Assembly (NCBI GenBank): GCA_964567995.1
Contig: CAZMOB010000001.1
Span: forward strand, 1 to 64,000
Source: JAGOTP01 sp964567995
GTDB lineage: Bacteria; Patescibacteriota; Patescibacteriia; 2-12-FULL-60-25
Length of the DNA: 64,000 nt
Direction: 5' to 3'
Part shown: in pieces, positions 19,090-27,183 of the stretch
Numbering within the stretch: position 1 is the stretch's first letter
How the letters are laid out: every line of letters begins with the position of its first letter
Position numbers and translations under genes: made by a program
Notes under the pieces: model-generated
Told to the model about the DNA's origin: nothing
Seen by the model: only the letters and a program-made list of their open reading frames with translations
Databases searched by the model: none

Positions 19090-19482
19090 ATGAAAATTAC
19101 GCTCTGTGGAAGCTTGGTGTTTCTTGAGTATATGAAACAGCTAGAAGCGGACCTTATCTCGCGTGGTCATGAAGTACAGCGCCCAGAGATTCCTTGGCCG
19201 AAAGATGTCCTGTGCCCACCCGATCAAAAAGCCGAAGCGATGCGTGAGCATTTTGAGAAAATTGAATGGTCGGATGCGATCGTGATCGTAAACCCCGAAA
19301 AGAAGGGCGTGGCCGGCTATGTCGGTGGCAATGCATTGATGGAGATGGCGTTGGCGTTTTACTTGAGAAAAACAATTTATCTGACCCACCAAATACCGGA
19401 CGTTTCGTACACTGAGGAGATTTTAGGAATGTTGCCACATAAGATAGAGGAGTTACTCGGTTTTGAATGCATCTCGAATTAA
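19090..19482 (+). CDS. Nucleoside 2-deoxyribosyltransferase-like protein
   Basis: A small Rossmann-type protein of 130 residues. MKITLCGSLVF opens the fold, SDAIVIVNPEKKGVAGYVGG is the phosphate/ribose loop and GGNALMEMALAFYL supplies the expected catalytic Glu. The closest known family transfers deoxyribose between bases or hydrolyses nucleotides. ATG 19090 matches the first beta strand and lies just after the terminator; the longer frame from 19057 would start inside the hairpin. The exact substrate is unknown. Confidence 0.65.
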   Translation: MKITLCGSLVFLEYMKQLEADLISRGHEVQRPEIPWPKDVLCPPDQKAEAMREHFEKIEWSDAIVIVNPEKKGVAGYVGGNALMEMALAFYLRKTIYLTHQIPDVSYTEEILGMLPHKIEELLGFECISN

Positions 19483-19550
19483 ACCTCTCTTTTCGAGGCG
19501 TATTTCACTTTGTCGCCGACGAGATAAGCTGATATGCTCCTCTCATTCCT

Positions 19551-20285
19551 ATGAGCGTCCCAACTGTCTTGCAAGTCAATCGCTATGTGGTCGAAGAGTT
19601 GGTTTGGGAGAGCGTGAATGTCTTTACCCTTCGATTAAGCGCTGAACAAGGTTCGCCGCTGGCTTTTACGGCTGGTCAGTGGGTCTATCTGCATTTGTTG
19701 AACGAAGATGGTTCCTCTTGGGGTCGTGCAGCCTTCTCGTTGGCTTCGGCGCCTAGCGAATCCAAGGAGCGGCTCCAGCTCGCGGTCAAAATCGAAAAGG
19801 ATTTCACGAAAAAAGCCGGACAGCTTCAGCCGGGTGATGTCGTAGGTATTCAGGGACCGTTCGGAGTCTTTGTGTTGCCAGAAACAGCTCCTAAGGTTGT
19901 GATGTTCGCAGGTGGAATTGGGATTGCTCCTTTCCGTAGCATGATCCGCGAAGTCTTGGCGCGTCAGTTGCCGATTGAAATGGTCTTGTTTTATTCCAAC
20001 AGCTTCGTCGAAGAGTCCGTCTTTTTTGAGGAGCTCGACGACTTTGCGCTCCAGTCAGCTAAGTTCAAGGCGATCTGTACGTTGACGGGTGGCGATGTCT
20101 CGAGCGAATGGAAAGGGGAGACGGGTCGCTTCAACCAGGCGATGTTCGATAAACACTGCCAGGATGAGGCGGGAGCTGTCTATCTGATGTGTGGTCCTGA
20201 ATCGTTTATGGAGGGTGTAAAAGAGGTGTTATCAGCTAAGGGGGTAGATGTAAAAACGCGTCTAAAAAAGGAGTTATTTGGCTAG
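19551..20285 (+). CDS. Ferredoxin-NADP reductase-type FAD oxidoreductase
   Basis: Electron transfer between NAD(P)H and a protein partner through FAD. FTAGQWVYLHL and GRAAFSLASAP are the FAD-binding barrel segments, FAGGIGIAPFRSMI is the NAD(P) pyrophosphate loop and VYLMCGPESFMEGV closes the domain. No 2Fe-2S Cys cluster is present in the 244 residues, so it is a stand-alone reductase. It could serve the electron-transfer flavodoxin or ferredoxin pool. A -10-like TATGCT lies 12 bases before the ATG. The next feature is tRNA-Ile. Confidence 0.85.
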   Translation: MSVPTVLQVNRYVVEELVWESVNVFTLRLSAEQGSPLAFTAGQWVYLHLLNEDGSSWGRAAFSLASAPSESKERLQLAVKIEKDFTKKAGQLQPGDVVGIQGPFGVFVLPETAPKVVMFAGGIGIAPFRSMIREVLARQLPIEMVLFYSNSFVEESVFFEELDDFALQSAKFKAICTLTGGDVSSEWKGETGRFNQAMFDKHCQDEAGAVYLMCGPESFMEGVKEVLSAKGVDVKTRLKKELFG

Positions 20286-20349
20286 GTTGGGGAGAATCTT
20301 GCCAAAGCGGCGGGTATCCGGTATTTTACCTGCGCAAAAGGCAAGGCAT

Positions 20350-20426
20350 GGGCGTGTAGCTCAGTTGGTTAGAGCATTACACTGATAATGTAAAGGTCGC
20401 TAGTTCGACTCTAGCCACGCCCACCA
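20350..20426 (+). tRNA. tRNA-Ile (anticodon GAT)
   Basis: Full cloverleaf: acceptor GGGCGTG/CACGCCC, D arm with AGCTCAGTTGGTTAGAGC, anticodon stem TTACA/TGTAA around CTGATAA (anticodon GAT), T arm with TTCGACT and encoded ACCA end. It stands directly before the Shedu-like gene. Confidence 0.97.
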
Positions 20427-20431
20427 CAACG

Positions 20432-20462
20432 AAACGTCCCCAATCGGGGGCGTTTTGTGTTT
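20432..20462 (+). terminator. Intrinsic terminator after tRNA-Ile
   Basis: AAACGTCCCC and GGGGGCGTTT pair around AATC, followed by a T-rich run. Confidence 0.85.
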
Positions 20463-20506
20463 ATGGTACTTGTCAGATCTCTGTTGGATAGCTATCTATT
20501 AGCTAT

Positions 20507-21589
20507 ATGCCTGAATCAGGCCAGTATCTTTTAACGAATACCTCATCCACTTCCACGAAGGTTGATGATCGCATCTTGTGTGAGAGTGGTACAACTAGAA
20601 AGGTTTTGCGCGCTACGATTGTGGAAAATACAAAGAATCCTGAAGCTATATTTAAAATAACCCTTGTTCATCAAAGAAAGAAGTCTTCGGATGTATGGGA
20701 AGACAGTGAGAATATTTCTTTGTCTACACTAAAATCTGGTGAAGGTGTAAAATTGGATCTAGATAGTGAAACGACTTTGCGTCTGTTTGAAGAGATGCAG
20801 AATCTTCAAGGCATTGCAGAGAAAATTGGAATTAAATATGGAAGACGTTCTGTTGAGTTGCTGAAGGTCACTCCAGATAAGGCTCCTGCAATTCAAAAAA
20901 TCATCTCGAATGAGTATCCAAACGAAATGCTGGCTCTTCTAGCGAATGATCACCCCGATATTGTTGCCAAGTTGGGAGCTGTTAAGATTCATGAAGTCCG
21001 TGCAAAGGCGCTCAATGAGTTTGAACGGTCTTTGCGGGAGAAGGGTGATGATGAATCGTATTGGCAGGATTTTTTTGAGATAAATACCTGGATCTTCGGG
21101 TATGGATTAAATTATCAAGTTCTTAGGACGATCCAAAATCAGCCTTACTATGGTGGTAAGGATTACACGAATACAGGCGGCCAAAGAGGGGATTATTTAG
21201 AGGCGACACAGGCCGCGGTTAAATTTACCGTTCTAGTTGAGATTAAAACTCCAAAAAGCCCTCTTTTAGGGAATCAATACCGTAATGGCTGTTGGAGTAT
21301 CTCCTCTGAGCTTGCGGGTGGAGTAGCTCAATTGCAGGGTAATTGTTCTACATGGGAGTCGCATGGCGCTACTGTGCCTACTGCTCAAGAAGCGCTTACT
21401 AAGCAAAGTATCTACACTGTAAGACCAAAAGGTATCTTGATCCTTGGTCATTGCAATGAATTGACGGATATTGAAAAGCGCAACTCATTTCAATTGTTTC
21501 GCCGAGAGCTGAATAATCCCGAAGTTCTTACTTTTGATGAGGTATATGAACGCGCAAAGTTCCTTGTTGAGTCGAGCGCTCAAAGTTAA
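20507..21589 (+). CDS. sduA: Shedu-type (DUF4263) anti-phage nuclease
   Basis: Shedu is a single-gene anti-phage defence whose effector is a PD-(D/E)XK nuclease. The C-terminal domain from about residue 184 carries the DUF4263 pattern: YWQDFFEINTWIFG, GDYLEA near 228, VLVEIKTPKSPLL near 243 with the E-X-K of the nuclease core, a YR pair, and ELAGGVAQLQ. Residues 1-180 are an N-terminal region of unknown fold, as expected, since Shedu proteins vary there and use it for sensing. The gene is AT-richer than its neighbours, sits between tRNA-Ile and a perfect palindromic terminator, and has no partner gene. Start ATG 20507 is the first Met; no Shine-Dalgarno site is seen. Acquisition at the tRNA is inferred. 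Confidence 0.85.
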   Translation: MPESGQYLLTNTSSTSTKVDDRILCESGTTRKVLRATIVENTKNPEAIFKITLVHQRKKSSDVWEDSENISLSTLKSGEGVKLDLDSETTLRLFEEMQNLQGIAEKIGIKYGRRSVELLKVTPDKAPAIQKIISNEYPNEMLALLANDHPDIVAKLGAVKIHEVRAKALNEFERSLREKGDDESYWQDFFEINTWIFGYGLNYQVLRTIQNQPYYGGKDYTNTGGQRGDYLEATQAAVKFTVLVEIKTPKSPLLGNQYRNGCWSISSELAGGVAQLQGNCSTWESHGATVPTAQEALTKQSIYTVRPKGILILGHCNELTDIEKRNSFQLFRRELNNPEVLTFDEVYERAKFLVESSAQS

Positions 21590-21590
21590 A

Positions 21591-21632
21591 AAGAAACTAA
21601 AAATACTCCGCACGGAGTATTTTTAGTTTCTT
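21591..21632. terminator. Perfect 20-bp-stem bidirectional terminator
   Basis: A 20-base arm at 21591-21610 is exactly complementary to 21613-21632 with a 2-base loop. A- and T-runs on both sides let it end both the Shedu gene and the convergent lipoprotein gene. Confidence 0.92.
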
Positions 21633-21635
21633 ATA

Positions 21636-22172
21636 TTAGAACGTAATTGGAATGTTCAGAATGTGGATGGGCGACCCGTCCTGAGCGGATGATTCGTAGA
21701 AACGGAGGGTGCCGGTTGAATAACCGGAAGGAATTGTAACCAGATGAGACAGGCTGAATGGTCCCGGTTGGCCAATATCTGGTGCGTTCGCGGTCAAGAA
21801 ACCTTGAGCGATTTGTTGGTCGGCTGGTCCGAGGAGAAGTTTCCATTGGATGGTGTTCTCAAAGGCGATCGCTGTACCTGAGGCGGTGACAGGTGACTGA
21901 ACATAGCTGTTCACAAGCGAGCTCGGCACGCAGATGAAGTTTTGTGGATCACAGACGGCGCCCGTTGGGCGTGGGCGGACGGTCGGGGAGGCTTCGGGGT
22001 AGTCCGGCATGGCTGCTGTGCTCGTGGGAGTCGTTGTCGGTTGAGTCGAAATGGGTGTTGGACTCGGGGTTGGTTCTTGACCTTGTGGCGGCGTTTGGGC
22101 ACAGCCAGCGCCGACCAATGTCACACAAGCGGCGGCAGCTGCGTAGGAGAGAAGGGTTGGTAGGTAGCGCAT
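21636..22172 (-). CDS. Lipoprotein with Gmad2-type Ig-like domain
   Basis: A cell-surface lipoprotein of 178 residues. The signal ends in the lipobox VGAGC with Cys24. Residues 27-70 are a Pro/Thr/Ser-rich tether. Residues 85-178 match the Gmad2 immunoglobulin-like pattern (VNSYVQSPVTASGTAIAFE, then LLGPADQQIAQGFLTAN and ending in a beta strand), a domain found in spore-germination and surface proteins. Binding partner unknown. It is monocistronic and transcribed towards the Shedu gene. Confidence 0.75.
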   Translation of the reverse strand: MRYLPTLLSYAAAAACVTLVGAGCAQTPPQGQEPTPSPTPISTQPTTTPTSTAAMPDYPEASPTVRPRPTGAVCDPQNFICVPSSLVNSYVQSPVTASGTAIAFENTIQWKLLLGPADQQIAQGFLTANAPDIGQPGPFSLSHLVTIPSGYSTGTLRFYESSAQDGSPIHILNIPITF

Positions 22173-22183
22173 ATACTTCTCAG

Positions 22184-22194
22184 TATACTATACT
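22184..22194 (+). promoter_or_regulatory. -10 boxes directly before pgk (likely leaderless)
   Basis: Two overlapping TATACT hexamers (22184-22189 and 22189-22194). The second ends 6 bases before the pgk ATG at 22201, so the transcript would start at the initiation codon; no Shine-Dalgarno site is present. Confidence 0.6.
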
Positions 22195-22200
22195 TCCCTT

Positions 22201-23427
22201 ATGCGAACCCTTCGTTCATTGTCTGGCCTCAAAGTGACGCCTGGGATGCGTGTGCTCATGCGCGTCGATTGGAATGTTCCCCTTGAGGGCGGATTAAAAC
22301 CAGAGAATTCGCTCAAGATCGAACGTTCCATCGAGACGATTCATTGGCTGCAAGCGAAGAAGGCGGTCGTGATCTTGCTCACGCACCTCGGTCGTCCAAC
22401 CAAGCCAGACCCAGCGTTTTCCACGTCGATTCTGGTGAAACTCTTGAAGCGTGAATACAATCTTCCGATTACGCATCATGCCTACCGTGTTTCGCAAACG
22501 AAGGAGCGAGCACGTTTGATGAGCGAACTTGAAGAGGCGGAGCCCGGATCAGTTCACTTATTGGAGAATGTCCGATTCGAGGCTGGCGAAGACAAGAATC
22601 TTCCCTCTTTAAGTAAAGCCTACGCGGAACTTGGTTCTGCCTTCGTGAACGATGCGTTCGCTTCGTCTCATCGGCCACATACGTCGGTCGTCGGAATTGC
22701 GAAGTATCTTCCAGCATTTGCGGGGAAGTCGCTGATAGAAGAAGAGAAGCAGCTTTCTAAGCTGCTGAGCGACAAGCCTTATCCTCGTTTGGCGATCATC
22801 GGTGGACTCAAGTTGTCTACCAAGCTGCCGCTCTTACGTATGTTGCTTCAAAACTTTGACCATGTCTTGGTGGGCGGAGCGATGGCGACCACGTTGAAAG
22901 CCGCTGACGGGATTGATGTCGGCGCTTCCTTCGTCGAGAAGGATTATCTCAAGGAAGCGAAGCAGTTGTTGCGTGAAAAGGCGCTTGTGTTGCCAGAGGA
23001 TATGGTTGTGGCTAAGACAAGCAGCTTTAGTAAATACCGCACGACCGCTTGGGACGAGATTCAACGCGATGAGCGAACGGTCGATATTGGTCCGAAGACC
23101 CTCAAAGTCTGGGGTAAGATCATTGCGCAAGCGAAGGTCTTGGTCTGGAATGGTCCGGTTGGGGTGTTTGAGCTGCCAGCCTTTGGTGTTGGCTCCCGCT
23201 TCATTGCGCGCGCCGTTGGGGCGCGTTCGAAAGGCGAGGCGTTCGGTGTTGCTGGTGGCGGAGAAACGCTCTCGGTAATTCGTGGAACTAAGGTGGGGAA
23301 GTGGTTCGATCACCTCTCGACGGGCGGTGGAGCATTGCTTGAATACCTATCCAAGCAAGGTGAACTGCCGGGTCTTGCGCCGTTGATCGACGCCGCTCCG
23401 AAGATTGCCAAGAAGAAAGTCAAGTAA
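22201..23427 (+). CDS. pgk: Phosphoglycerate kinase
   Basis: Makes ATP from 1,3-bisphosphoglycerate in glycolysis. MRVDWNVPLEGG is the substrate-binding start (consensus RxDxNVP), LLTHLGRPTKP and LLENVRFEAGE follow, AIIGGLKLSTKLPLL is the hinge and GVAGGGETLSVI the nucleotide loop. The length of 408 is normal. It is probably the first gene of a transcript continuing into the SIMPL gene 17 bases later. Confidence 0.96.
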   Translation: MRTLRSLSGLKVTPGMRVLMRVDWNVPLEGGLKPENSLKIERSIETIHWLQAKKAVVILLTHLGRPTKPDPAFSTSILVKLLKREYNLPITHHAYRVSQTKERARLMSELEEAEPGSVHLLENVRFEAGEDKNLPSLSKAYAELGSAFVNDAFASSHRPHTSVVGIAKYLPAFAGKSLIEEEKQLSKLLSDKPYPRLAIIGGLKLSTKLPLLRMLLQNFDHVLVGGAMATTLKAADGIDVGASFVEKDYLKEAKQLLREKALVLPEDMVVAKTSSFSKYRTTAWDEIQRDERTVDIGPKTLKVWGKIIAQAKVLVWNGPVGVFELPAFGVGSRFIARAVGARSKGEAFGVAGGGETLSVIRGTKVGKWFDHLSTGGGALLEYLSKQGELPGLAPLIDAAPKIAKKKVK

Positions 23428-23444
23428 TATATTATTTATTCTCT

Positions 23445-24227
23445 ATGCCTACTCCTTCTTCATCTCCTGTTATGCAAACCAATAAGTCATTGATTGTGAT
23501 TGCGGGTGTGGTTCTGTTGCTATTGGGAATCTTCTTGATTGCCAAGACGCGCAATGAATTTGCCGTGCATCGTACGATCGGTCGTCCAGCAGATGTGCGT
23601 GATACCTTTACGATTGAGGGTGAAGGGAAAGTCTCTGGGACGCCAACCTTGGCCGAAATTTCCTTTGGCCTGTTGAGTGAAGGAGCTGATGTCGCAAAAA
23701 TTCAGCAGGAAAATACACAGAAAGTGAATGCGATGGTTGCAGCGGTGAAGCAACTCGGAATTGCCGAAAAAGACATTCAGACCAGTCAGTACTCGATCAA
23801 TCCAAAGTATGATTATAAAGACGGCACCTCGAAGATCGTTGGATATCAAGTCTCACAGAGTTTGGGCTTGAAGTTGCGTGATCTTTCGAAAATTGGGGAT
23901 GTACTCACGAAAGTCGGTCAGATGGGTGGAAATCAGGTGAACGGTCCGACCTTCACGATCGACGATCCAAGCTCATTGAAACAAGAAGCGCGAATGGAAG
24001 CCTTGGAAGACGCACGTAAGAAGGCGGAAGCATTGTCAGATGTCCTTGGGGTCAAAGTTGGTCGTGTTGTGACCTTCAGCGAGTCATCCAATGGCATGAC
24101 GCCACCAATGCCGGTTATGTATCGTGAAATGGCGATGGATGCCTCAGCTCAAGTTGCGAATCCAGTGATCGAAGCTGGTTCGCTCGATGTGCGTTCCAAC
24201 GTGTCGGTGACATTTGAAGCGCTTTAA
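23445..24227 (+). CDS. SIMPL/DUF541 domain protein
   Basis: An exported protein of 260 residues. The N-terminus has one hydrophobic helix (LIVIAGVVLLLLGIFLIA, residues 15-32), then the SIMPL domain begins with FTIEGEGKVSGTPTLAEIS and includes IQTSQYSINPKYDY and GYQVSQSLGLKL. Relatives bind cell-envelope partners or respond to oxidative stress; function here is not known. It is ended by the terminator at 24245. Confidence 0.85.
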   Translation: MPTPSSSPVMQTNKSLIVIAGVVLLLLGIFLIAKTRNEFAVHRTIGRPADVRDTFTIEGEGKVSGTPTLAEISFGLLSEGADVAKIQQENTQKVNAMVAAVKQLGIAEKDIQTSQYSINPKYDYKDGTSKIVGYQVSQSLGLKLRDLSKIGDVLTKVGQMGGNQVNGPTFTIDDPSSLKQEARMEALEDARKKAEALSDVLGVKVGRVVTFSESSNGMTPPMPVMYREMAMDASAQVANPVIEAGSLDVRSNVSVTFEAL

Positions 24228-24244
24228 ACAAGGAAGTACCTGAA

Positions 24245-24286
24245 TCACACGCTCCGTCTCAAAAAAGGCGGAGCGTGTGTTATACT
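24245..24286 (+). terminator. Terminator of pgk-SIMPL overlapping a -10 box for eno
   Basis: ACACGCTCCG and CGGAGCGTGT pair around an A-rich loop. TATACT at 24281-24286 follows directly and probably serves eno with a leader of about 26 bases. Confidence 0.7.
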
Positions 24287-24318
24287 GTGTTTCGTCTTAC
24301 TCTTGCACTTTCTCTCCT

Positions 24319-25590
24319 ATGTTTGGAGGACATAAAATCCAGCACATCTTTGCTCGCGAAGTTCTAGACTCACGTGGAAACCCCACAGTTGCCTGTCGTG
24401 TGACGTTGCGTTCGGGGGCTTCAGCCGAAGCGAAGGTACCGTCGGGTGCTTCAACAGGTAGTCATGAAGCGCTTGAATTACGCGATGGAGGAAAGCGCTA
24501 TGGCGGCAAAGGCGTATTGAAAGCCGTAAAAAATGTGAACGAGATCATCGCGCCCGTTTTGCGTGGGATTGATGTAGATCGTCAGCAGGATATCGATCAT
24601 GTGATGATCGAGCTCGATGGAACGAGCAGTAAAAAACGCTTGGGAGCAAATGCTATCTTAGCTGTTTCGTTAGCCTGCGCTCAGGCGAGCGCTCTTCAGC
24701 GTCGCCTGCCACTTTGGAAATCATTGCGAAAGACCTTTGCCTTTGTCCATCCAGCTGCCATGCCATTGGCGACGATGAACGTATTGAATGGCGGCGCTCA
24801 TGCGGATTGGGCGATCGACGTGCAGGAATGTATGATCGTGCCTCGTCATAAGCGTTTTTCGGAGCGTGTTCGGATCGGGGCGGAGGTATTTCACGTACTG
24901 AAGAAGCTATTGAAAGAAGATGATTATATTACAACCGTTGGCGATGAAGGCGGTTTTGCTCCACGTGTCGCGAATGTAAACGAAGGGCTGGAGTATTTGA
25001 TTGAAGCCATTAAAAAAGCTGGCTATAAACCGGGGAAGGATGTTGGCCTGGCTATGGATGTGGCGAGCTCTGAAATGTATGACGTCAAAAAGAAGAAGTA
25101 TGTCTTCAAGGCGGAAGGTGTCGAATATACATCTGCCGAGTTAGCCAAGCGCTACGCCAAGCTTTTGGAAGACTTCCCTTACTTTGAATCGCTCGAAGAT
25201 ACCTTCGCCGAAGACGATTGGGCTGCTTGGACCGCTTCGTTGCCCTTGTTCCAGAAACAGAAGGTTCGCGTAGTCGGTGATGATTTCTTTGTGACAAATG
25301 TGGAACGCTTGCAACGTGGCATCGACGAAAAAGCGGCCAGCGCTATCTTGATCAAGCTCAACCAGATCGGCACGCTCACCGAAACAGTCGATGCGATTTT
25401 GCTGGCGCATAAGAACGGGTTCGCGACCTCAATCTCACATCGCTCGGGCGAAACCTCAGATACGACAATTGCCGACCTCGCAGTTGCCTGTGGGTCAGAA
25501 TATATTAAAACAGGTTCGCTCTCGCGCTCAGAACGAGTAGAAAAATACAATCGTTTGCTCGAGATTGAACAAGAGTTAGAGGCGAAATAG
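24319..25590 (+). CDS. eno: Enolase
   Basis: Converts 2-phosphoglycerate to phosphoenolpyruvate. HIFAREVLDSRGNPTV starts the family, GANAILAVSLACA and NGGAHAD follow, VGDEGGFAP and GDDFFVTN hold metal and catalytic residues, and SHRSGETSDTTIADLAV is the C-terminal signature. ATG 24319 gives the standard N-terminus; the longer frame from 24277 would begin upstream of the likely transcription start. 423 residues. Confidence 0.96.
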   Translation: MFGGHKIQHIFAREVLDSRGNPTVACRVTLRSGASAEAKVPSGASTGSHEALELRDGGKRYGGKGVLKAVKNVNEIIAPVLRGIDVDRQQDIDHVMIELDGTSSKKRLGANAILAVSLACAQASALQRRLPLWKSLRKTFAFVHPAAMPLATMNVLNGGAHADWAIDVQECMIVPRHKRFSERVRIGAEVFHVLKKLLKEDDYITTVGDEGGFAPRVANVNEGLEYLIEAIKKAGYKPGKDVGLAMDVASSEMYDVKKKKYVFKAEGVEYTSAELAKRYAKLLEDFPYFESLEDTFAEDDWAAWTASLPLFQKQKVRVVGDDFFVTNVERLQRGIDEKAASAILIKLNQIGTLTETVDAILLAHKNGFATSISHRSGETSDTTIADLAVACGSEYIKTGSLSRSERVEKYNRLLEIEQELEAK

Positions 25591-25622
25591 ACAGAAAGGA
25601 TGGAGTTTGCTGACATGTCGGC

Positions 25623-26186
25623 ATGTCTGCGCGAAATCACGTTTTAGGAGCTCTGATTGCAAGTTTCGTTGCCTTCATCCTTGCATCGTTCTTTTTACGT
25701 TTGTCTCCAAGTAGTGTATTTCAACAAAGTTGGCATCAGTTGAAGCGCGAGGGGGATCACCTTTTGATGAATGTGGTTCATGTTGAAACCCGTCGCGCGT
25801 TTGGAATAGAAGCTGAAGTATTGTGGCAAGGAGGGGAGGCAAGTGGTGAGTCGATGGGGTGTGTTGTGAATTTCTTCCGGACGAACCAAGAGAATCGACA
25901 GTTAGTTGTCGCTCTGGCTGGTATCTGTCCTCAAGAGTTTGCCTATCATGGCTACATGATCGATGGGAAAATGGGTGAACTATTCTGGCTTGGGATTGTT
26001 GGGGGAATTCTCTTTGTGTTTGTTGTGTATTTAGCTTTACGCTGGTACGTGTATCGAGAAACGGCAACGGCTTGGCTCGGTACGGTATCCCTTTCAATGC
26101 TGTTTGGGGTAAATGTTGCGCACCTGTTTCCTTGGCCGGTCATATTTTCTCTCCCTGTGCAAATCCGAATGTTTATTCCTGGATAA
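25623..26186 (+). CDS. Membrane protein of unknown function
   Basis: No family recognised. Residues 8-25 are one hydrophobic helix, residues 30-115 an extracytoplasmic segment with two cysteines, and residues 119-139 and 148-175 two further helices. It lies 32 bases after eno and 3 bases before miaA, so it may be in the same transcript. Confidence 0.65.
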   Translation: MSARNHVLGALIASFVAFILASFFLRLSPSSVFQQSWHQLKREGDHLLMNVVHVETRRAFGIEAEVLWQGGEASGESMGCVVNFFRTNQENRQLVVALAGICPQEFAYHGYMIDGKMGELFWLGIVGGILFVFVVYLALRWYVYRETATAWLGTVSLSMLFGVNVAHLFPWPVIFSLPVQIRMFIPG

Positions 26187-26189
26187 GCT

Positions 26190-27086
26190 ATGTCACTGCC
26201 CCGCATCATCTGTATTGTTGGTCCAACGTCCTCTGGCAAGACGGCGCTATCGGTTGAAGTTGCGAAAAAGTTTAATGGAGAGATCGTGAATGCGGATGCG
26301 CGCCAGGTGTATCGCGGGTTTGTGATCGGGACAGGTCAGCCCACGATTCAGGCTCAACAGGGAATTTCGCATCACCTATTTGGCTTTGTCGATCCTGAAC
26401 AAGTTTATTCTGTGACGGATTGGAAAGTGGCGGCACTGGCTGCAATACGAGAGATCGTTGGACGAGGGAAGCTCCCAATCCTGGTCGGTGGTACGGGCTT
26501 ATATATTCAATCGCTGGTCGATAATTACGAACCGCCAACGGTTCCACCACAGCCTGAGCTGCGTGCCGAAATGGCGGATCGTTCATTGGAACAGCTTGTT
26601 CGACGTTTGGAGCAACTTGATCCAGATGCAGTGACCTGGGTCGACCTCAAGAACCGCCGACGAGTCGAGCGCGCACTGGAAGTGGTGACAGCCACAGGGA
26701 AATCTTTTAAAGAACAGCGCTTACAGGGCGAACCATTGGTTGAAGCCTGTTTGATTGGTCTCCAGCGCTCGCCCGAAGAATTACGTACGCGAATCAATGC
26801 AGCGATTGAGCGAATGTTGGCTGATGGCTGGAAAGAGGAAGTAGAGAAACTGCACGCTTCTGGTATTCCTTGGGATGCACCTGCGATGAGCTCCATCGGC
26901 TACCGCGACGTAGGTGAGCTGATTCGCGAAGAAGTGTCGCTTGAAGAAGCGGTCGAACACATACGCACGGCAACTTGGCAGTACGCGAAGCGTCAGTTGA
27001 CTTGGTTTAAAAAAGATCAACGCATTCAGTGGCATCAGTCGCAGGAGAATACGTTACGGGCGGTTGAGAAATTCCTGAGTAAATAA
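26190..27086 (+). CDS. miaA: tRNA dimethylallyltransferase
   Basis: Adds a dimethylallyl group to A37 of tRNAs reading codons that start with U. The P-loop GPTSSGKT is at residues 11-18, VNADARQVYRG is the conserved Asp segment, VGGTGLYIQSL and the catalytic/tRNA-binding ATWQYAKRQLTWFKK follow. The length of 298 is slightly short but complete. It directly precedes the inserted GC-rich orphan on the opposite strand. Confidence 0.94.
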   Translation: MSLPRIICIVGPTSSGKTALSVEVAKKFNGEIVNADARQVYRGFVIGTGQPTIQAQQGISHHLFGFVDPEQVYSVTDWKVAALAAIREIVGRGKLPILVGGTGLYIQSLVDNYEPPTVPPQPELRAEMADRSLEQLVRRLEQLDPDAVTWVDLKNRRRVERALEVVTATGKSFKEQRLQGEPLVEACLIGLQRSPEELRTRINAAIERMLADGWKEEVEKLHASGIPWDAPAMSSIGYRDVGELIREEVSLEEAVEHIRTATWQYAKRQLTWFKKDQRIQWHQSQENTLRAVEKFLSK

Positions 27087-27095
27087 AAGATGGCC

Positions 27096-27144
27096 CAGTA
27101 AAATCCGAAACCCCACCGCGCGAGCAGAGGGGCTCGGGGTGGGG
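27096..27144 (-). terminator. GC-rich hairpin terminator of the 27184 gene
   Basis: CCCCACC (27111-27117) pairs with GGTGGGG (27138-27144), with an inner CGAGC/GCTCG pair. On the minus strand it is followed by a T-rich stretch. Similar in style to the end of the other GC-rich inserts. Confidence 0.72.
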
Positions 27145-27183
27145 TGATGCGCAGGCTACGTTGTCGAGCCGCCTGTGCTGGGC

